Part shown: positions 44,696-55,912 of the stretch, piece after piece
Position numbering within the stretch: position 1 is the first letter of the stretch
Layout of the letters: every line of letters begins with the position of its first letter
NCBI GenBank assembly: GCA_035578905.1
Contig: JAQJVL010000152.1
Coordinates: forward strand, 682,001 to 746,000
Source of the DNA: Stictocephala bisonia
Lineage: Eukaryota; Arthropoda; Insecta; Hemiptera; Membracidae
Length of the DNA stretch: 64,000 nt
Direction of reading: 5' to 3'
Position numbers and translations under genes: made by a program
The notes under the pieces: model-generated
Databases searched by the model: none
What the model saw: only the letters and a program-made list of their open reading frames with translations
Told to the model about the DNA's origin: nothing

Positions 44696-44746
44696 ATGAG
44701 TAATTTACCAGAGGAGTCGTACTTCAATTGTAACATGTCTTTCGAT
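44696..44746 (+). CDS. Candidate first coding exon of an unidentified host gene
   Basis: An ATG after CTAAAA opens 17 codons, MSNLPEESYFNCNMSFD, followed exactly by a consensus donor GTAAGTAC (phase 0). The upstream 200 bases contain initiator-like TCAGTT motifs (44575-44585) and are free of transposon proteins. The peptide is too short to identify, and no following exon was found in the transposon-rich DNA downstream. It could be chance. Confidence 0.35.
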
Positions 44747-45595
44747 GTAAGTACACTAAATTTGAGTTATACTGTAGGCTTAGTTCTTAATAGCTTTAGT
44801 GAAATCCCTGTAGATTAACCATATCACTGAGAGTGTACATACTTAGAGGTTTAGTAAGTTAATTATTTCTCTCCACTCTGAAGTAGGTTCTTCTGTAGCA
44901 CAGGTTAACTAGGCTTTGGCCCAAGTGTTAGACTTACTACTAGGCCTGGGTGTTGGGTTTAGGTGAGATTTGTTTAGGCCTACGCCCAACATGATATTGG
45001 GTATTTGTACACTTCCATTCAACAGAAAAGTGAAAAAAGTCATACGAAATAAGAAACAAATCTGTGAAATGGTTCGAGACGAGCTACATTTTTATATGAT
45101 ATTCTTTTGCCATATTCTACTGAATGGGACAACTAAATTATAATTTGTAGTAATTTTTATGGAAGCTGAATTTGTGCTAAGCTAAGTTTTTAATGTAACT
45201 AGGCCTAGATGCACATTCTAAACAGCAATTGAATTGTGGAAACTTTATGAAATATGTCAAGAATGGACTAGGCCTATATTCACAAGTTGTTTGGAAGCTC
45301 TGTACTTCCTACAAACTATTGAAGATAAGAATTCTTGTTAATAAAGTGGGTAACTAAGCAGTTTCCGCTCATCCTACAAAATTTGACAACTAGGCCTATC
45401 TGAATATAGCCTAGCCGCTATATCATTAGCTATATTTTCACTGCAGCTGTGCTACCTAAAGATGTTTTGGTATCCATGCTATTTCTAGATGCTTCTCAAA
45501 TCTTGAATATTTCATTACCAATGAGTAGAATCAGGTGAATATTTTTTTGGTAAATGCTTTTTATTTGAACATGTTTTGTATAAAATGAAGGAAAA

Positions 45596-45600
45596 TCTTG
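45596..45600 (+). repeat. 5-bp flanking repeat, left (TCTTG)
   Basis: It is identical to 49251-49255, immediately outside the CAGGGTGGC termini. Confidence 0.55.
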
Positions 45601-46378
45601 CAGGGTGGCTTCTCACCGGGAATTTCGGGAAAACCTGAAATTATGCTTGATTTTTACGGCGCCTTGAAAAAAACCTGGAAATATGCTTGAATTTCGATTA
45701 CAATCAGGAATTCTCGTCGAGCGAAACGAGATTAATCTGGTGACGTCAGCAAGGTTCGGACTTCAAGGCTCCATTTAAACACGCGATAAGTTCGGGAAAC
45801 CTCGTCAATCTTCGTATGATAAGACACAAAGTCGACTCGGCACATTGATATGTTCAAAATAATACACATGGAATAGTTGACAAAACGGTTGCAACCGAAA
45901 CAGTTTTGATGTCAAAACAGTTGAATGAAACTGTTGCAGACAATATGATAGCTTCACCCACCGCATTTTGCCGAGACACACAAATCAATCCAATGTCAAG
46001 CGTCGCCCCTTAGATTTGTTGACATTCTGTTGCGACTAAACTTTGGGAGTTTTCGTTTTGTTCTATTGATATCCGATAACGCTCACTGTTGCTGTCTGTT
46101 CTACTGCAGCTATTTGCAAAATTTTGAAACGTTTTGGTGCCGAATTATTGTTTCAATGAAACTGTTGCTTTCTTTTTAAATAACGAAAATACATCGACAA
46201 CAGGCTGGGCAAGGATGGGCCGATGTATTTGTTTTGTTTACGTTTACCATTATCGGCAAAAACAGGTGGGCAACAAGAAGAGATAATGTGAACGGTAATT
46301 TTTCACCAGCTCAGATCGTGTTTTGTTAATTAACCTTCCAGTTTATTTATTCAGTTACTATCAATTAACCCTTTCCGT

Positions 46379-46492
46379 ACTAACGTCCTGATATCCGGAC
46401 GTGAGCCGGGTAGTCGAGAAATACTAACGTCCGTATATTAGGACGTGGGCTGGGCGATCGAGAAATACTAACGTCCGTATAACAGGACGCTT
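46379..46492 (+). repeat. 44-bp subterminal tandem repeat, 2.6 copies
   Basis: The unit starts ACTAACGTCC, contains GGACGTG and ends CGATCGAGAAAT. Each unit carries an inverted CGTCC...GGACG pair, which could be a transposase-binding repeat of the piggyBac-like element. Confidence 0.85.
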
Positions 46493-46708
46493 GGAATTTT
46501 TTTATTTTTATTTTAAAACTACCAATCATATTTTATACGAAATTAATCTAATAAACAGAGATTACGAATATATAACTATTTATTAACATAAACTTCCATT
46601 TTGTTGTCATTGTTTGGCTTCTGATTTAGAAGGTGTTGACAAGTCAGCTGTTTGTTTTGCTCGATGCGCAGTTCAGGCAGTGGTAGCGTCAGTCAAGTGT
46701 TTGTCGTT

Positions 46709-46710
<2 letters not shown>

Positions 46711-46744
<34 letters not shown>
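46711..46744. repeat. (ATT)n microsatellite
   Basis: This is a perfect ATT trinucleotide run. Confidence 0.97.
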
Positions 46745-46745
<1 letters not shown>

Positions 46746-46811
46746 GACAGCTGCTTACCATTTTAGGTTATAGTTATTAGTGAATTATGTTATACTGCTA
46801 ATTTCTAAAAA

Positions 46812-46961
46812 ATGAAACGGTCAAGATCACCAGTAAGTGAGAATACAGTTCGTGTTTTATTGGACGAAGACGATCTAAGTGATGGATTATTATCAGACGA
46901 TAGTGAAGACAGTTCTATTGTTGACGATACCGATGAGGACCCTTCATATGATCCAGATTAA
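46812..46961 (+). pseudogene. piggyBac transposase N-terminus, truncated
   Basis: The 49-codon frame MKRSRSPVSENTVRVLLDED is followed by an acidic Asp/Ser run ending DTDEDPSYDPD and a TAA. This is the characteristic acidic N-terminal region of piggyBac transposases. The frame continues past the stop for about 30 codons before joining 3' sequence. The catalytic domain is deleted. Confidence 0.7.
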
Positions 46962-47711
46962 CCATCAACATCAGGTTTGGTTAATCTAAACATTACTACC
47001 GATAGGAAACGACCTAGGCTATTCAGTTTTTCAAGTGAGAGTAGTGAACTTTGCTTACCGACGCACTTTGCTTACCGAACCACAAATGCTAATTTTTTTT
47101 GTTTACTGTAAATAGAACTTAATTTTAGTCCAAACTTTACAAAAATTTGTGTTTGTGTTCAGTGTTAGCTATAGTTGTTAGTGCAGTTACTGGTTTTTGG
47201 ACTAGTAATTTTTTTGAACATGATTTTTTAAGTCAAAATGAAAAAATTAACAAAAGCTTTTTTTGGTAAGTACATTTTAACATTTTTATAAACAAAATAA
47301 ATAACTTATACGTAAAGTTATTGTATTAATTGATGCAAATTTTTTTTAAATTTAATAATATAAAAAATTTACAGGTGTATGTAAAAAAATAAAGAAGTTA
47401 TAGGCAAAAATGTAAATTAGGCTAAAAAGGCCTCGGTATTCTTCAGTAGTCCCTTGGTTAAACTCAACGGTATTTTTCAAATAGAAAAATTTTTTTGCTC
47501 CGTTACCGAAAGGGTTGAATGCAGAATTACTTAAAAAATTTATTGTTGATAAAAACATTAATATAAAGTTCATTGGATGTTGTTTCAAGTGTGGAACGTT
47601 TTGTGTTGTTTATTGACGTAAAGGTCTAAGCCTACTAACTCTAAAATCGTAATTTTTGACAAAGTATTTTAGTTTTGTGTGAATTATTATTTATTAAAAC
47701 CAACAAGGTTA

Positions 47712-47950
47712 TTAAATGCAGTTTCTTGCCACCAAACAAAATTTGAAAATACCTGAAATGGGTCAATAATTGACTACAATGTCGTGAGCATTTTTATTCT
47801 GCGGAAATCGTTTTTACTGAACAATTCGAAAAAACTAATGTCACATTTTTTAGTATTTGTGATATATTTCCGTTAATTTTAATGATATTATAATCATATT
47901 TTTGATGTGTTGTCTTTGCGCTAAATACCTATTTGAAAACTATTTTGGTC
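47712..47950 (+). repeat. Dispersed repeat (inverted partner of 14721-14960)
   Basis: The plus strand matches the minus strand of 14721-14960 over about 235 bp, including ATGCAGTTTCTTGCCACCAA. Confidence 0.75.
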
Positions 47951-48520
47951 TATACAAATTATTTCTCGAGATAATACGGAAAAACTACTTTCGTGTCGAA
48001 TCACGATTAGCGATCATTATATACATCGATTTTAACCACAAAAAACTGAATTCACTCATACCCCTTCCAGAATGACGGACGATAGGCCGTCACGGAGGCC
48101 AGGCACAATAATTTAACGCAAATTACGTCTTATTTGTTGAGTAAAAAGTCATGATAGGTTGGGTTATGTTAGTAAAAAGTGTATTTTTCAGGCAAAAAAA
48201 AATGTTTTTTATTTTTGTACTGAATACAAATTTGATCTATTACCATTATTTCTTGAGATACAACGAAAAACTACTTTCGCAGCGAATCGCGATTAGCGGC
48301 CATTGCACGATCATTGTATACAACAACTATTAATCACAAAAACCAAATTCATCTATATTTCCGCCAACAGCCGCAGGTCGTCATGGACGCCAAACACCTG
48401 AATTTAACGCATATTACGCATATTATTTTTTTTGAGTAAATAGACATTTAGGATAAGTTAGGTTATGTTTGGTTAGGTAAGTATAAAATGCATTTTTCAG
48501 GCTAAATAAATAAGTTTACT
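47950..48520 (+). repeat. Tandem duplication, period about 287 bp
   Basis: ATTTCTCGAGATAATACGGA at 47961 and ATTTCTTGAGATACAACGAA at 48248 begin two parallel tracts sharing CGAATC-CGATTAGCG, TTAACGCA-ATTACG, TAGGTT-GGTTATGTT and TTTTTCAGGC-AAA. They have diverged to roughly 75%. Confidence 0.75.
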
Positions 48521-49250
48521 GCAAACACAATTATAAATTCGTGTTCAGCTTTAAAAAACATGCGAAATGGAAAAGAAATATGTCGGAAAACTATTTTTTT
48601 TAAAGTTGTTTTTTCACTATCAGATTAAAAACTAGTTTTTTCAGTTTTCCGTTAAAAAAGAGTTTTCTGCGGATGAAATCAACCTCCTCAAGAAAAACTC
48701 ACATTTAACCACTTTTTCAACAAAAATTTGTATTTTCAGAGGTGACAAGAAATCGCATAGTTACCAAAATATGTAAAATGAAAAAAAGTTGTCAAAAAAT
48801 AACGATTTTTAAAAATGTTGGTTTTTTCACATACTTATCAGATAAAAAACGAGTTTTGTTTTCAACTCATTGTGTTATTGATATAACAGTAATTAATTAA
48901 AGCTGGGCCTATCGCAAATAGTCCGTAGGCTTATTTGTAAAAATTTTATTAAAGTAATTTAGGCATAGCACTAGATTTTGAGCCTACTTATCAATGAAAT
49001 AAAAAATTGTACGTAACTGCTAATTAAACCTAGGATACTTATGCAATAATTCAATTTCTTTATGGCCTACAAGATTATTGACATGCCTAGCTATAAAACA
49101 TGTGCTTTTTTATGTATTGTACTAAATGAGTGATTACGTTGATTCAGAAATATTTTCCTCTGTAAGTGCGCCTTGAATTTTGTTTGAAACCCCTTGGAAA
49201 AAACCATGAATTGTGCTTGAATTTTTTTACTAGAATGAGTAGCCACCCTG

Positions 49251-50106
49251 TCTTGACTGTTGAGAAAGTTTTTTGTTATGGCCTATCTTATTTTTTCATC
49301 TTTTTTTGTGATTTTATGTAGGCTCAGTGTTTTATACATAGGCTTGCCAAACGTCCCGGTTTACGAGTAAGATCCCGGTGTCCCGCCCGGTTTACTCGGG
49401 CTGTAATGTATTAATCAGGCAACCGTTCGTCATCATTTCCACTCAAAATATCGTACGTTTGCTACTATTGGTACCGTATATGTTATGTGTTCTTTCTGTG
49501 TACAAATGGAGTCAAAACAGTGTTGTGAACTGTCAATATTACAAAATGTTTTAATGTTGTACATTTATATAACTGTGCAATCTATATATTTAAAAACGTT
49601 TTAGTTACTTTTGAATTTTTTTCATGGATGAAAGTGAATAACTGTGTGCTTTACAATATTTGAATTCACAATTGGCATTTGATATTGAAACGTTCTTTGT
49701 TGCCATATTCCAATTCTCCATTGGACAGAAATAAGAAAATACAGCTTGCTATTGGCGGCACCGGACCAGATGTTCGTTGATCAGTGTTTGTTTTGTTTAT
49801 GGTCTATTATATCGTTTGTTGGATTAGAATTGTTCAAAGTGGTGGGCATCTAACTGGCGTGTTTTAGTGTTTAGTTGTGCTTTAAACTTTGTATTTGTTA
49901 ACGGAATTTCGTCAACTTTATAATTCTCTTCTGAGTCTTAAAATTACTAGGCCTATTATTACAGTTAGTTTTTGTTAGGCCTACTGTTTGTTTTTATGTG
50001 TATAGCAATTTTGATGTATAAAGAACTTTAGTATGAAATTGTTGGTTTTTATTATTGTTCAATATAGGCCTAAAATCAGTCAAATAAAAGTAATTAGTGT
50101 TTGTGC
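49251..50106. other. hAT-like 5' noncoding DNA
   Basis: At 49343-49425 the sequence is rich in GTCCCGG motifs (AACGTCCCGGTTTACG, GTGTCCCGCCCGG), similar in style to 62452-62575. Both regions precede hAT N-termini, so they may be hAT terminal regions. No ORF is present. Confidence 0.4.
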
Positions 50107-50575
50107 ACAATGACTGGAAAGTTCAAATTTCAGAACTTGTGGCTCTAAGAAGAAATTTGGAAGAAGTGGCTTCGAAAAAATGAAAGTGATGTACATTCAG
50201 CATTTTGTATGTATTTCAAAAAATCATTTGATATATTTGGGCTCAAATAGAATTAAGTTGCACTCTCAGGGGAAAAAAACCATAGCTCGATATAAAATAA
50301 CCAAAAAAGTGGTAAGCAATTGATGCTAGTTCACTGTTTTGATCAAAATAGACCTTCATCTGATAACCCCTATGCCTTCATGCTCTATGACTAGGCCTAA
50401 TATGAAAATAGAAACAGATACTGATACAGGTAATTTATTAAAAGCTTCTCTAACAACAAGCTCAAGACATGAAATAGAATCTTCATTTTCTAAAGAACAG
50501 GCCTCACCAAGGCTTCAAAGTTGTTTATTGTCTAAGAGTGTGACCAAGGCTGAAATTTTATGGGGCTGAAGAATT
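50107..50575 (+). pseudogene. hAT-like transposase N-terminus with zinc finger
   Basis: Broken frames read KFKFQNLWL..., KWLRKNESDVHSAFCMYFKK, SHSQGKK..., SGKQLMLVHCFDQNRPSSDN and, in the frame at 50339-50569, LSKSVTKAEILWG. The order WL-x-W-L, C-x-x-C-like, S-H-x-G-K-K, then TKAEI-WALK is the N-terminal finger region of a family of hAT-like proteins. The catalytic part is missing. A decayed copy. Confidence 0.6.
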
Positions 50576-51537
50576 GTTTGTTTATATGATTTTTAATTGT
50601 GTATTGAAATTTTAAATTTATATTTACTACAAAACAAATGACAATTTTGTTTATTAGTGTTTATAATAGTACATGGGAGCACATGGTGGTACATAGGAAC
50701 ACTTAGACTGTTTACAAGGTAAATTAGTCCACTATACATTCAATTTACTGTTCAACTTAGGTTAGGCCTATTTGATTTGTTCATAATGCTAAATTAAGAA
50801 TTGAACCAACTGCAGACTTGTGTCATCATCACAAATCATTGTGAAAATATTAGTAGGTAATGTTCAATTTGCTGGGTTTCTGGAGTCTGAACCTGTTTTT
50901 TGTTTTGTTTTCATATTAATAGTGAAATATGTCTGCAAATCCATTTTACTCACACAATACTGAGCTTATTTTAATAAATAGTGTTAGCCTACTTTAATCT
51001 GTTGTATTTTATGTATATTTATTTGTCTATTAAAGGTTAATAATGGCATCTTTAATTTAGTAGAATGTTATAACGTGAACCGTATTCACCATTATTCGGG
51101 TGATGAATTTCATGTTGTAAGGTCATGAAAAGTCATGAATTTTCATTTCTATTTGACAGTAGACACCCTGTTACTACACGTCCCGGAATAATTGAATTTT
51201 GACGAGATTAATTTAATACTAATAGATTTCTATAAAGTAAACGATAAAACAAAAATACAAAGTAGACTCTCTCATTACGTTCACGCTATAGAACCTCGGC
51301 TCTCCACTAACCTACACCCCCTGTTAGTCGCATAATAGACTCGCCTATGCTGTGGGCTCGTTCCGTCAAAGTCACTGTTGTTTTTGTAGGCTTTGTAGGT
51401 CAGTGAGAGTCAACCTTCTGCTTCTGCTAGATGCCGTGCCGACTGTGCTGTGACTGTGAGTGAATATTACTGTTGAACAAAGTAATCGTATGGTGTGCTT
51501 TGTTACTGTTGTGTGTTGGATTTTTTTAGTTTATAAC
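50576..51537. other. AT-rich DNA with a transposon end at 51171
   Basis: The reverse complement of about 51100-51171 reads CAGGGTGTCTACTGTCAAAT followed by TCATGACTTTTCATGACC. This is a right terminus of a CAG-ended DNA transposon whose left end is not visible. GC-richer DNA at 51270-51440 looks like the 5' leader of the hAT remnant at 51538. Confidence 0.45.
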
Positions 51538-51627
51538 ATGCCAAAACGTACATGTAAATTTACCGAGGACTTGCAAAGTGATTTTCCTTTTTTTAAAAAG
51601 GTATGTACATCATCTGGTCTTCTAGAT
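51538..51627 (+). pseudogene. hAT transposase N-terminus cut by a second hAT
   Basis: MPKRTCKFTEDLQSDFPFFK at 51538-51597 parallels MPKRVSKFNADLEKEFKFIN at 63213-63272, so both are starts of the same transposase family. The reading stops where a second hAT terminus (CAGAGGTTCTC) begins at 51628. Confidence 0.7.
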
Positions 51628-53481
51628 CAGAGGTTCTCAAACTTATTTTGTCTACCGCCCACTTCGAGAATTAATTATTTTCTAACGCCCCCCCAAATTT
51701 GTTACTTTACTATATCTTAAGAATCACAATCGCAGTCATTATTTTAATAATTAAATTATGTGCGTCATGTGAAAATAAGACTTTCTGGTGAGAGTATTTA
51801 AAACACCGTATTGTAATATTAGAACAAATTTTATTCATGTTATTAAAACAAACACTTCAATTTGAATTTTAAAACTAATGTGAAAGATGAATCTGATGAT
51901 TTTTAATAAGTTTGTTAATATCAGGCTCGAATTTATTAAAAAACAGCCGTAAGTCATCGCGTTCGGTAATCTGCAACCGATTTCTCTTTTTAGTTAGCAT
52001 TCTTGCCATAGCACTAAATCCACGTTCACACAAATACGATGATGGGAATGCTATCAAAAATCGTTGAACGATGGACCACAATTCAGGGTACAATTGCAGG
52101 ATTGGCTATTGTAACCAAAATTCTTGGTATCCATTTTTTAATTTTATTTTTATTTCCTCGTTCGTTATCAGTTCTATGAGTTCTTCTTCCAGCTGGGGTG
52201 TTCCTGCTGTGTTGACATTTGAAAAAGGATCCAACACCCAGTCCGGTATTTCCAATTTTTAAATGTCCTGGAATCGTTCTGTGAAATCACTGTGGAGGTT
52301 CTCCAAATGATGGCAGTAAACAAGCAAGTCTCGTTGTTGATGTTGAAGGATACTGCTGACAAATTAGGGAAATTGTGAAACTCACGTCTGCCGATATTAT
52401 TCTTGTATAAGAGCAGTTTGGCTACAAAAACAGCAGTGACATTTTTTGTTTTAATCAAATTCAAGTCGTCATCTTGAAGTTGGAGATTGACATCATTCAA
52501 TGACTTATATAGGTCTGTCAAGTACGCAATATCATTCTTTGAAGTGATGAGGTTGTCGTGCAATTCTTTGTCTTTGTTTGCTAAGAACTCTATCACAGAG
52601 TCAAACAGATTGTAAAATTGAGTCAGACAGTTACCTCTTGATAACCAATGCACTTCTGTGTGAAATAGCAATCGGTTGAAATCTTCATCATTAGCAACAC
52701 AAAGCTGATTAAATAATCTGTCATTTAAAGAGCTGTTTTTAAGTACGCTATGAAGCCTTTGTGACATCCCGTCATAGCCGGAGCGCCATCCGTAGCAGCT
52801 GATATAATATTTTTCAGTGGAATTTCTTTCTCATCACAAAATTTTTCCAGTGTATTAAATATGGTTTCTCCTATTGTATCTGTCTCTAACTTTTTGGCAA
52901 ATAGTAGTTCTTGACATATTTTCTCATTTTTAATAAACCTCATGTACGATAACAACAATGCTTCATTGGTTGGTTAAGTAGACTCATCTAACTGAATTGA
53001 GAATTTAGAAGTCTTCAGATGATTGCACAATGACTCTTCAATGTTTTCAGCCATCTCATCAATTCGTCTTTGCACGGAACTATTGCTCAAAGTAATTTTT
53101 CGGATAATGTTTATAGAGCACAGTAGTTATTACTTCTTTTATTGCCAGTAAAATTAAATCATCTCCAATAGTGTGAGGTTTACCTGTTTGAACAATTAGC
53201 TAGGCGATATAGTAGGAAGCTCGGAGTCTGTCGTCGTATTGCTTAGAAGCCGCTGAAAAAAGTATTGACACAGTTGCCTGAGTTGCATGCTTCTTTTCCA
53301 GGTCTTGAAAATAAGTCACATTTTTGTATTTTTTATCTGAATGCATTTTATTCAAATGATCTTGTAGCCTATAGGGTTTCATCGCTTCATTGGAAAATGT
53401 TTTTTGACAAAGAAGGCACAAAGGTGAAGATTGATTTGTGGGATTTTCAATAAATCTATATTTTATATATTCCGCACTATA
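51628..53481 (-). mobile_element. Charlie/SPIN-like hAT element, main part
   Basis: The terminus CAGAGGTTCTCAAACT at 51628 follows TTCTAGAT (51620-51627), which fits the nTCTAGAn TSD preference of this hAT group. The transposase is on the minus strand and extends to 53481, where a 3.0-kb element interrupts it. Its first codons resume at 56484-56516. The opposite terminus was not found. Confidence 0.85.
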
Positions 53482-53505
53482 TAGTCCAGTCAATAAATGA
53501 CCCAA
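51875..53505 (-). pseudogene. hAT transposase (BED finger to dimerisation domain)
   Basis: Order on the minus strand: SAEYIKYRFIENP and a BED-type finger CLLCQKTF...HLNKMH (53330-53480); middle frames with FCDEKEIPLKNIISAATDGA and PAMTGCHKGFIAYL (52725-52958, RNase H-fold core with Asp); EVHWLSRGNCLTQFYNLFDS (52600-52660); and the C-terminal dimerisation block FPSSYLCERGFSAMARMLTK with NRLQITERDDLRLF (51930-52050). At least four frameshifts or stops separate these. Domain order and motifs are those of the Charlie/SPIN/ZBED5-like branch of hAT transposases. Confidence 0.88.
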
Positions 53506-54057
53506 AATGAGGTGTAGAGTGCGTGAGCAGGTAACTAAGCGATTCCTTCAGAAACTTGTTCAGGGGGCTTAGGTTGTTAACATACCAAAAGTCCTGACTC
53601 CTAGGTGATGAGCGGGGGGGAGGAGGGGGGGCTAAAGGTACGAATTTTGGGTTTTTCGCTTATATCTCGAAAACGGTGCATCGGAGAGAAATATTTTTAG
53701 ATAATAAAATGGAGTTCTTAAAATTATCTAAAACTTTTATATCATATGTTTTTTTTCTAATTCCTAACCCTTTTCGAGCTATACCCTCAGAAAAAGTTGA
53801 AATTTACAAAAAAAAATCAATTTACGTCAAAATATTTATAAACATTGCATCATATTGTCTAAACCTATTCATAAACGAAAAGTATGAATAGGAAAGAAGT
53901 TGTAGATTTTTAAATTCCCTTTTAGAATATATATACATATGCTGATTAATGTCCAACCCGCCTAAAGTTACAGCTATTTTAAAACTTGTATAGCATTTTG
54001 CAATTTTCAGAAAATTAGTTTGTATATCATATTCTTAACCCACAACCTTTGTTCGTG
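53482..54057 (+). repeat. Left terminal inverted repeat, 576 bp
   Basis: It begins TAGTCCAGTCAA. Apart from a 10-base insertion near its outer end, G-run length differences and scattered changes, it matches the reverse complement of 55913-56483 at roughly 95% or better. It contains a G-rich run (53614-53628). Confidence 0.95.
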
Positions 54058-54165
54058 TATTTTGTTTAAATTACAGATAACAATATCAGCAATTTGTTAG
54101 TCAATTAAATTTAATATTGTTAGTCAATTAATTAACTTGATGCTGTTCGAGTTGGTAAAAGGGCT

Positions 54166-55731
54166 ATGAATTCAATAGTTGACTTGACATTTGCAGACGT
54201 AAAGTTATCGTGCAAGGATCGGGCATTGCCAATATCTTCTGTCAGCTCATTGATAAAAGTTCACGATGAAAGGGTAGTAGTTACCCAACATTGCTCTTTC
54301 AGCGGATATGTATAAGCAAACGGTCAGATGAGGATTTGACGACATATTTTGAGTATGAGTTGGCCCTATTTCCCTTAGCACTGTTCAACGAAAGTGGCAT
54401 GAGAAAGACAAACAAATCAGTGCTGTACAACTTGTTTGAGCCAACCAAGAAAGATATTCTTCTGCCTCAAATGAACATTGTAGTCGATGGAGGATTTCTA
54501 CTCCACAGAGTTATTTGGCCAAAAGATGCATCGGTTGTGACTATTTGTAATAGTTATATCACCTACGTCGACCACCATTATCCTGGGACTACTCGCACTG
54601 TGGTGTTTGATGGGTACGCAAACACAGCCAATAGCACTAAATCACAAGAACAAATGCGTCGTTACAGACTAAAAAGGTCAGCCTACATCAATTTGACATG
54701 GGACACACAAATACCTGTTAAACAGGAAGACTTTTTATAAAATCCTACCAACAAAACTAACTTCATCTCCTTACTGGAGATAAAGCTGCAGGAGAAAGGG
54801 ATACATACTCTTCAGGCTACCGATGACGCTGACATCCTAATCGTGAAGACTGCTGTTGAACAATCCACTCACAACTCTGTGGCTGTCGTTGGTGAGGATG
54901 TAGACCTTGCTGTCCTGTTGTTTGCTTCCACTCCTGCGACCCGAGATATCTTTATGCTGAAACCCGGACGAGGGAAAACCAAAACAATAGTACTGTCCAC
55001 CCAAGAGATGCAGCACCGTAGATTTGAACACATCCTGTTCCTTCATTCATTTACCGGATGCGACACAACTTCTGCTACTTTCAGGAGAAGCAAGATGGGC
55101 TTCTTTAAATTGTACTTGGAGTCAGAAATCATCCAGCAAGCAGCAATGACATTTTCTAACCCCTCCTCTACTTACGACCAGGTTGAAAAGGCTGGGGAGA
55201 TGTGCTTTCTGAAGTGGTATAAGGTGCCAAAAAAAACAAACCTCCCTTAACCAGTACCGCTTCCAATCGTTTACGAGGTCAGTGGCAAATATGAAGCCTG
55301 AAATCAGCTCCCTACCTCCAACAGAGAATGCAGCTAAACAGCACTCTCGGCGAACCTACCACCAAGTGCAGCTGTGGCTCGGTAATGAGCTGCCCCCTCA
55401 AGATTGGGGGTGGAAACGTGTAGGAGACACCCTGGTGGCAATTACAATGGAAAATCTACCAGCACTAGAGGTTCTTCTGAAAACTATATTTTGCCGCTGC
55501 ACCAAGGATTGTGTAATTGGAAAATGTGGCTGCCGAAAAGCGATGATCACCTGTTCTGCAGTGTGCCTCCACTGTCAAGGGAAGTGCCTGAACAGTGTGC
55601 CTGTTGACGATGAGGACGATGAAGACGATGTAGAGCCCATTCAGCAAGAGCCACCCGCTACTGAGGAAGAAGATGCCATGGAAGAACAATCATTGCCTGG
55701 GCCCTCAAGTTCAAAGAGGATGAAAATTTGA
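54166..55731 (+). pseudogene. FEN1/XPG-like (PIN-fold) nuclease with Cys-rich C-terminus
   Basis: Frames run from 54166 (MNSIVDLTFADVKLSCKDRA), via a frameshift near 54285, to 54291-55250, and via a second frameshift at an A8 run near 55232 to 55731. One in-frame TAA lies at 54738-54740. Conserved acids sit where FEN1/XPG nucleases have them: NIVVDGG (Asp codon about 54486), VVFDGY (54609), TDDADILIV (54822), VGEDVDLAVLL (54894) and FTGCDTTSA (55062; compare the G-C/S-D motif of FEN1). After that come RTYHQVQLWLGNELPPQDWG and a Cys-rich module (55489-55590, CRCTKDC, CGCRK, CSAVCLHCQGKC), then an acidic Ser-rich tail. Proteins of this layout are scattered through animal genomes as uncharacterised repeats. 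Its role as transposase or passenger is inference. Confidence 0.75.
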
Positions 55732-55912
55732 TTACTTTTAAAGTTGAGAGTAAAACATTAGGAATATATTGAGAACAATGGGGTTTACAATTATTATTGT
55801 AATGGTGTAACGAAACTATCTGTAGAATAAAGTGTGAAATTTGTCATCATCATTATTTTTTCTACTTAATTTAATAACTTGCTTATAAGTGGCCATATAT
55901 GTTATTAGATGA

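Larger units (their letters stand above)
44371..45600. other. Flank with candidate host promoter and first exon
   Basis: The region is AT-rich, apart from the candidate exon at 44696-44746. Several TAGGCCTA-type palindromic octamers occur (44944, 44975, 45204, 45267, 45392). No transposon protein is seen. Confidence 0.4.
46369..47514 (+). mobile_element. piggyBac-like element, internally deleted (1.15 kb)
   Basis: The left terminus CCCTTTCCGTACTAACG directly follows TTAA (46365-46368). The right terminus, reversed, is CCCTTTCGGTAACGG and is followed by TTGA (47515-47518), a one-base change from TTAA. Inside are a 44-bp subterminal repeat, an ATT microsatellite and the N-terminus of a piggyBac transposase. 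TTAA targeting with CCC(T) ends is the hallmark of piggyBac. Confidence 0.85.
45601..49250. mobile_element. DNA transposon with CAGGGTGGC termini, 3.65 kb
   Basis: The left end reads CAGGGTGGCTTCTCAC and the right end, reversed, CAGGGTGGCTACTCA. Both are followed by related subterminal blocks (TTGAAAAAAACCTGG... and CCTTGGAAAAAACCATG...). The flanks share TCTTG (5 bp). No transposase for this family is visible inside; the interior holds a piggyBac-like element and repeated AT-rich sequence. CAG-type ends suggest a hAT- or P-like superfamily, but the 5-bp TSD fits neither cleanly, so I leave the superfamily open. Confidence 0.7.

Noticed and set aside
50339..50569. Independent 76-aa gene
   Set aside because: It ends in TKAEILWG and sits in frame-shifted continuity with finger motifs from 50107, so it is part of a decayed hAT-like transposase.
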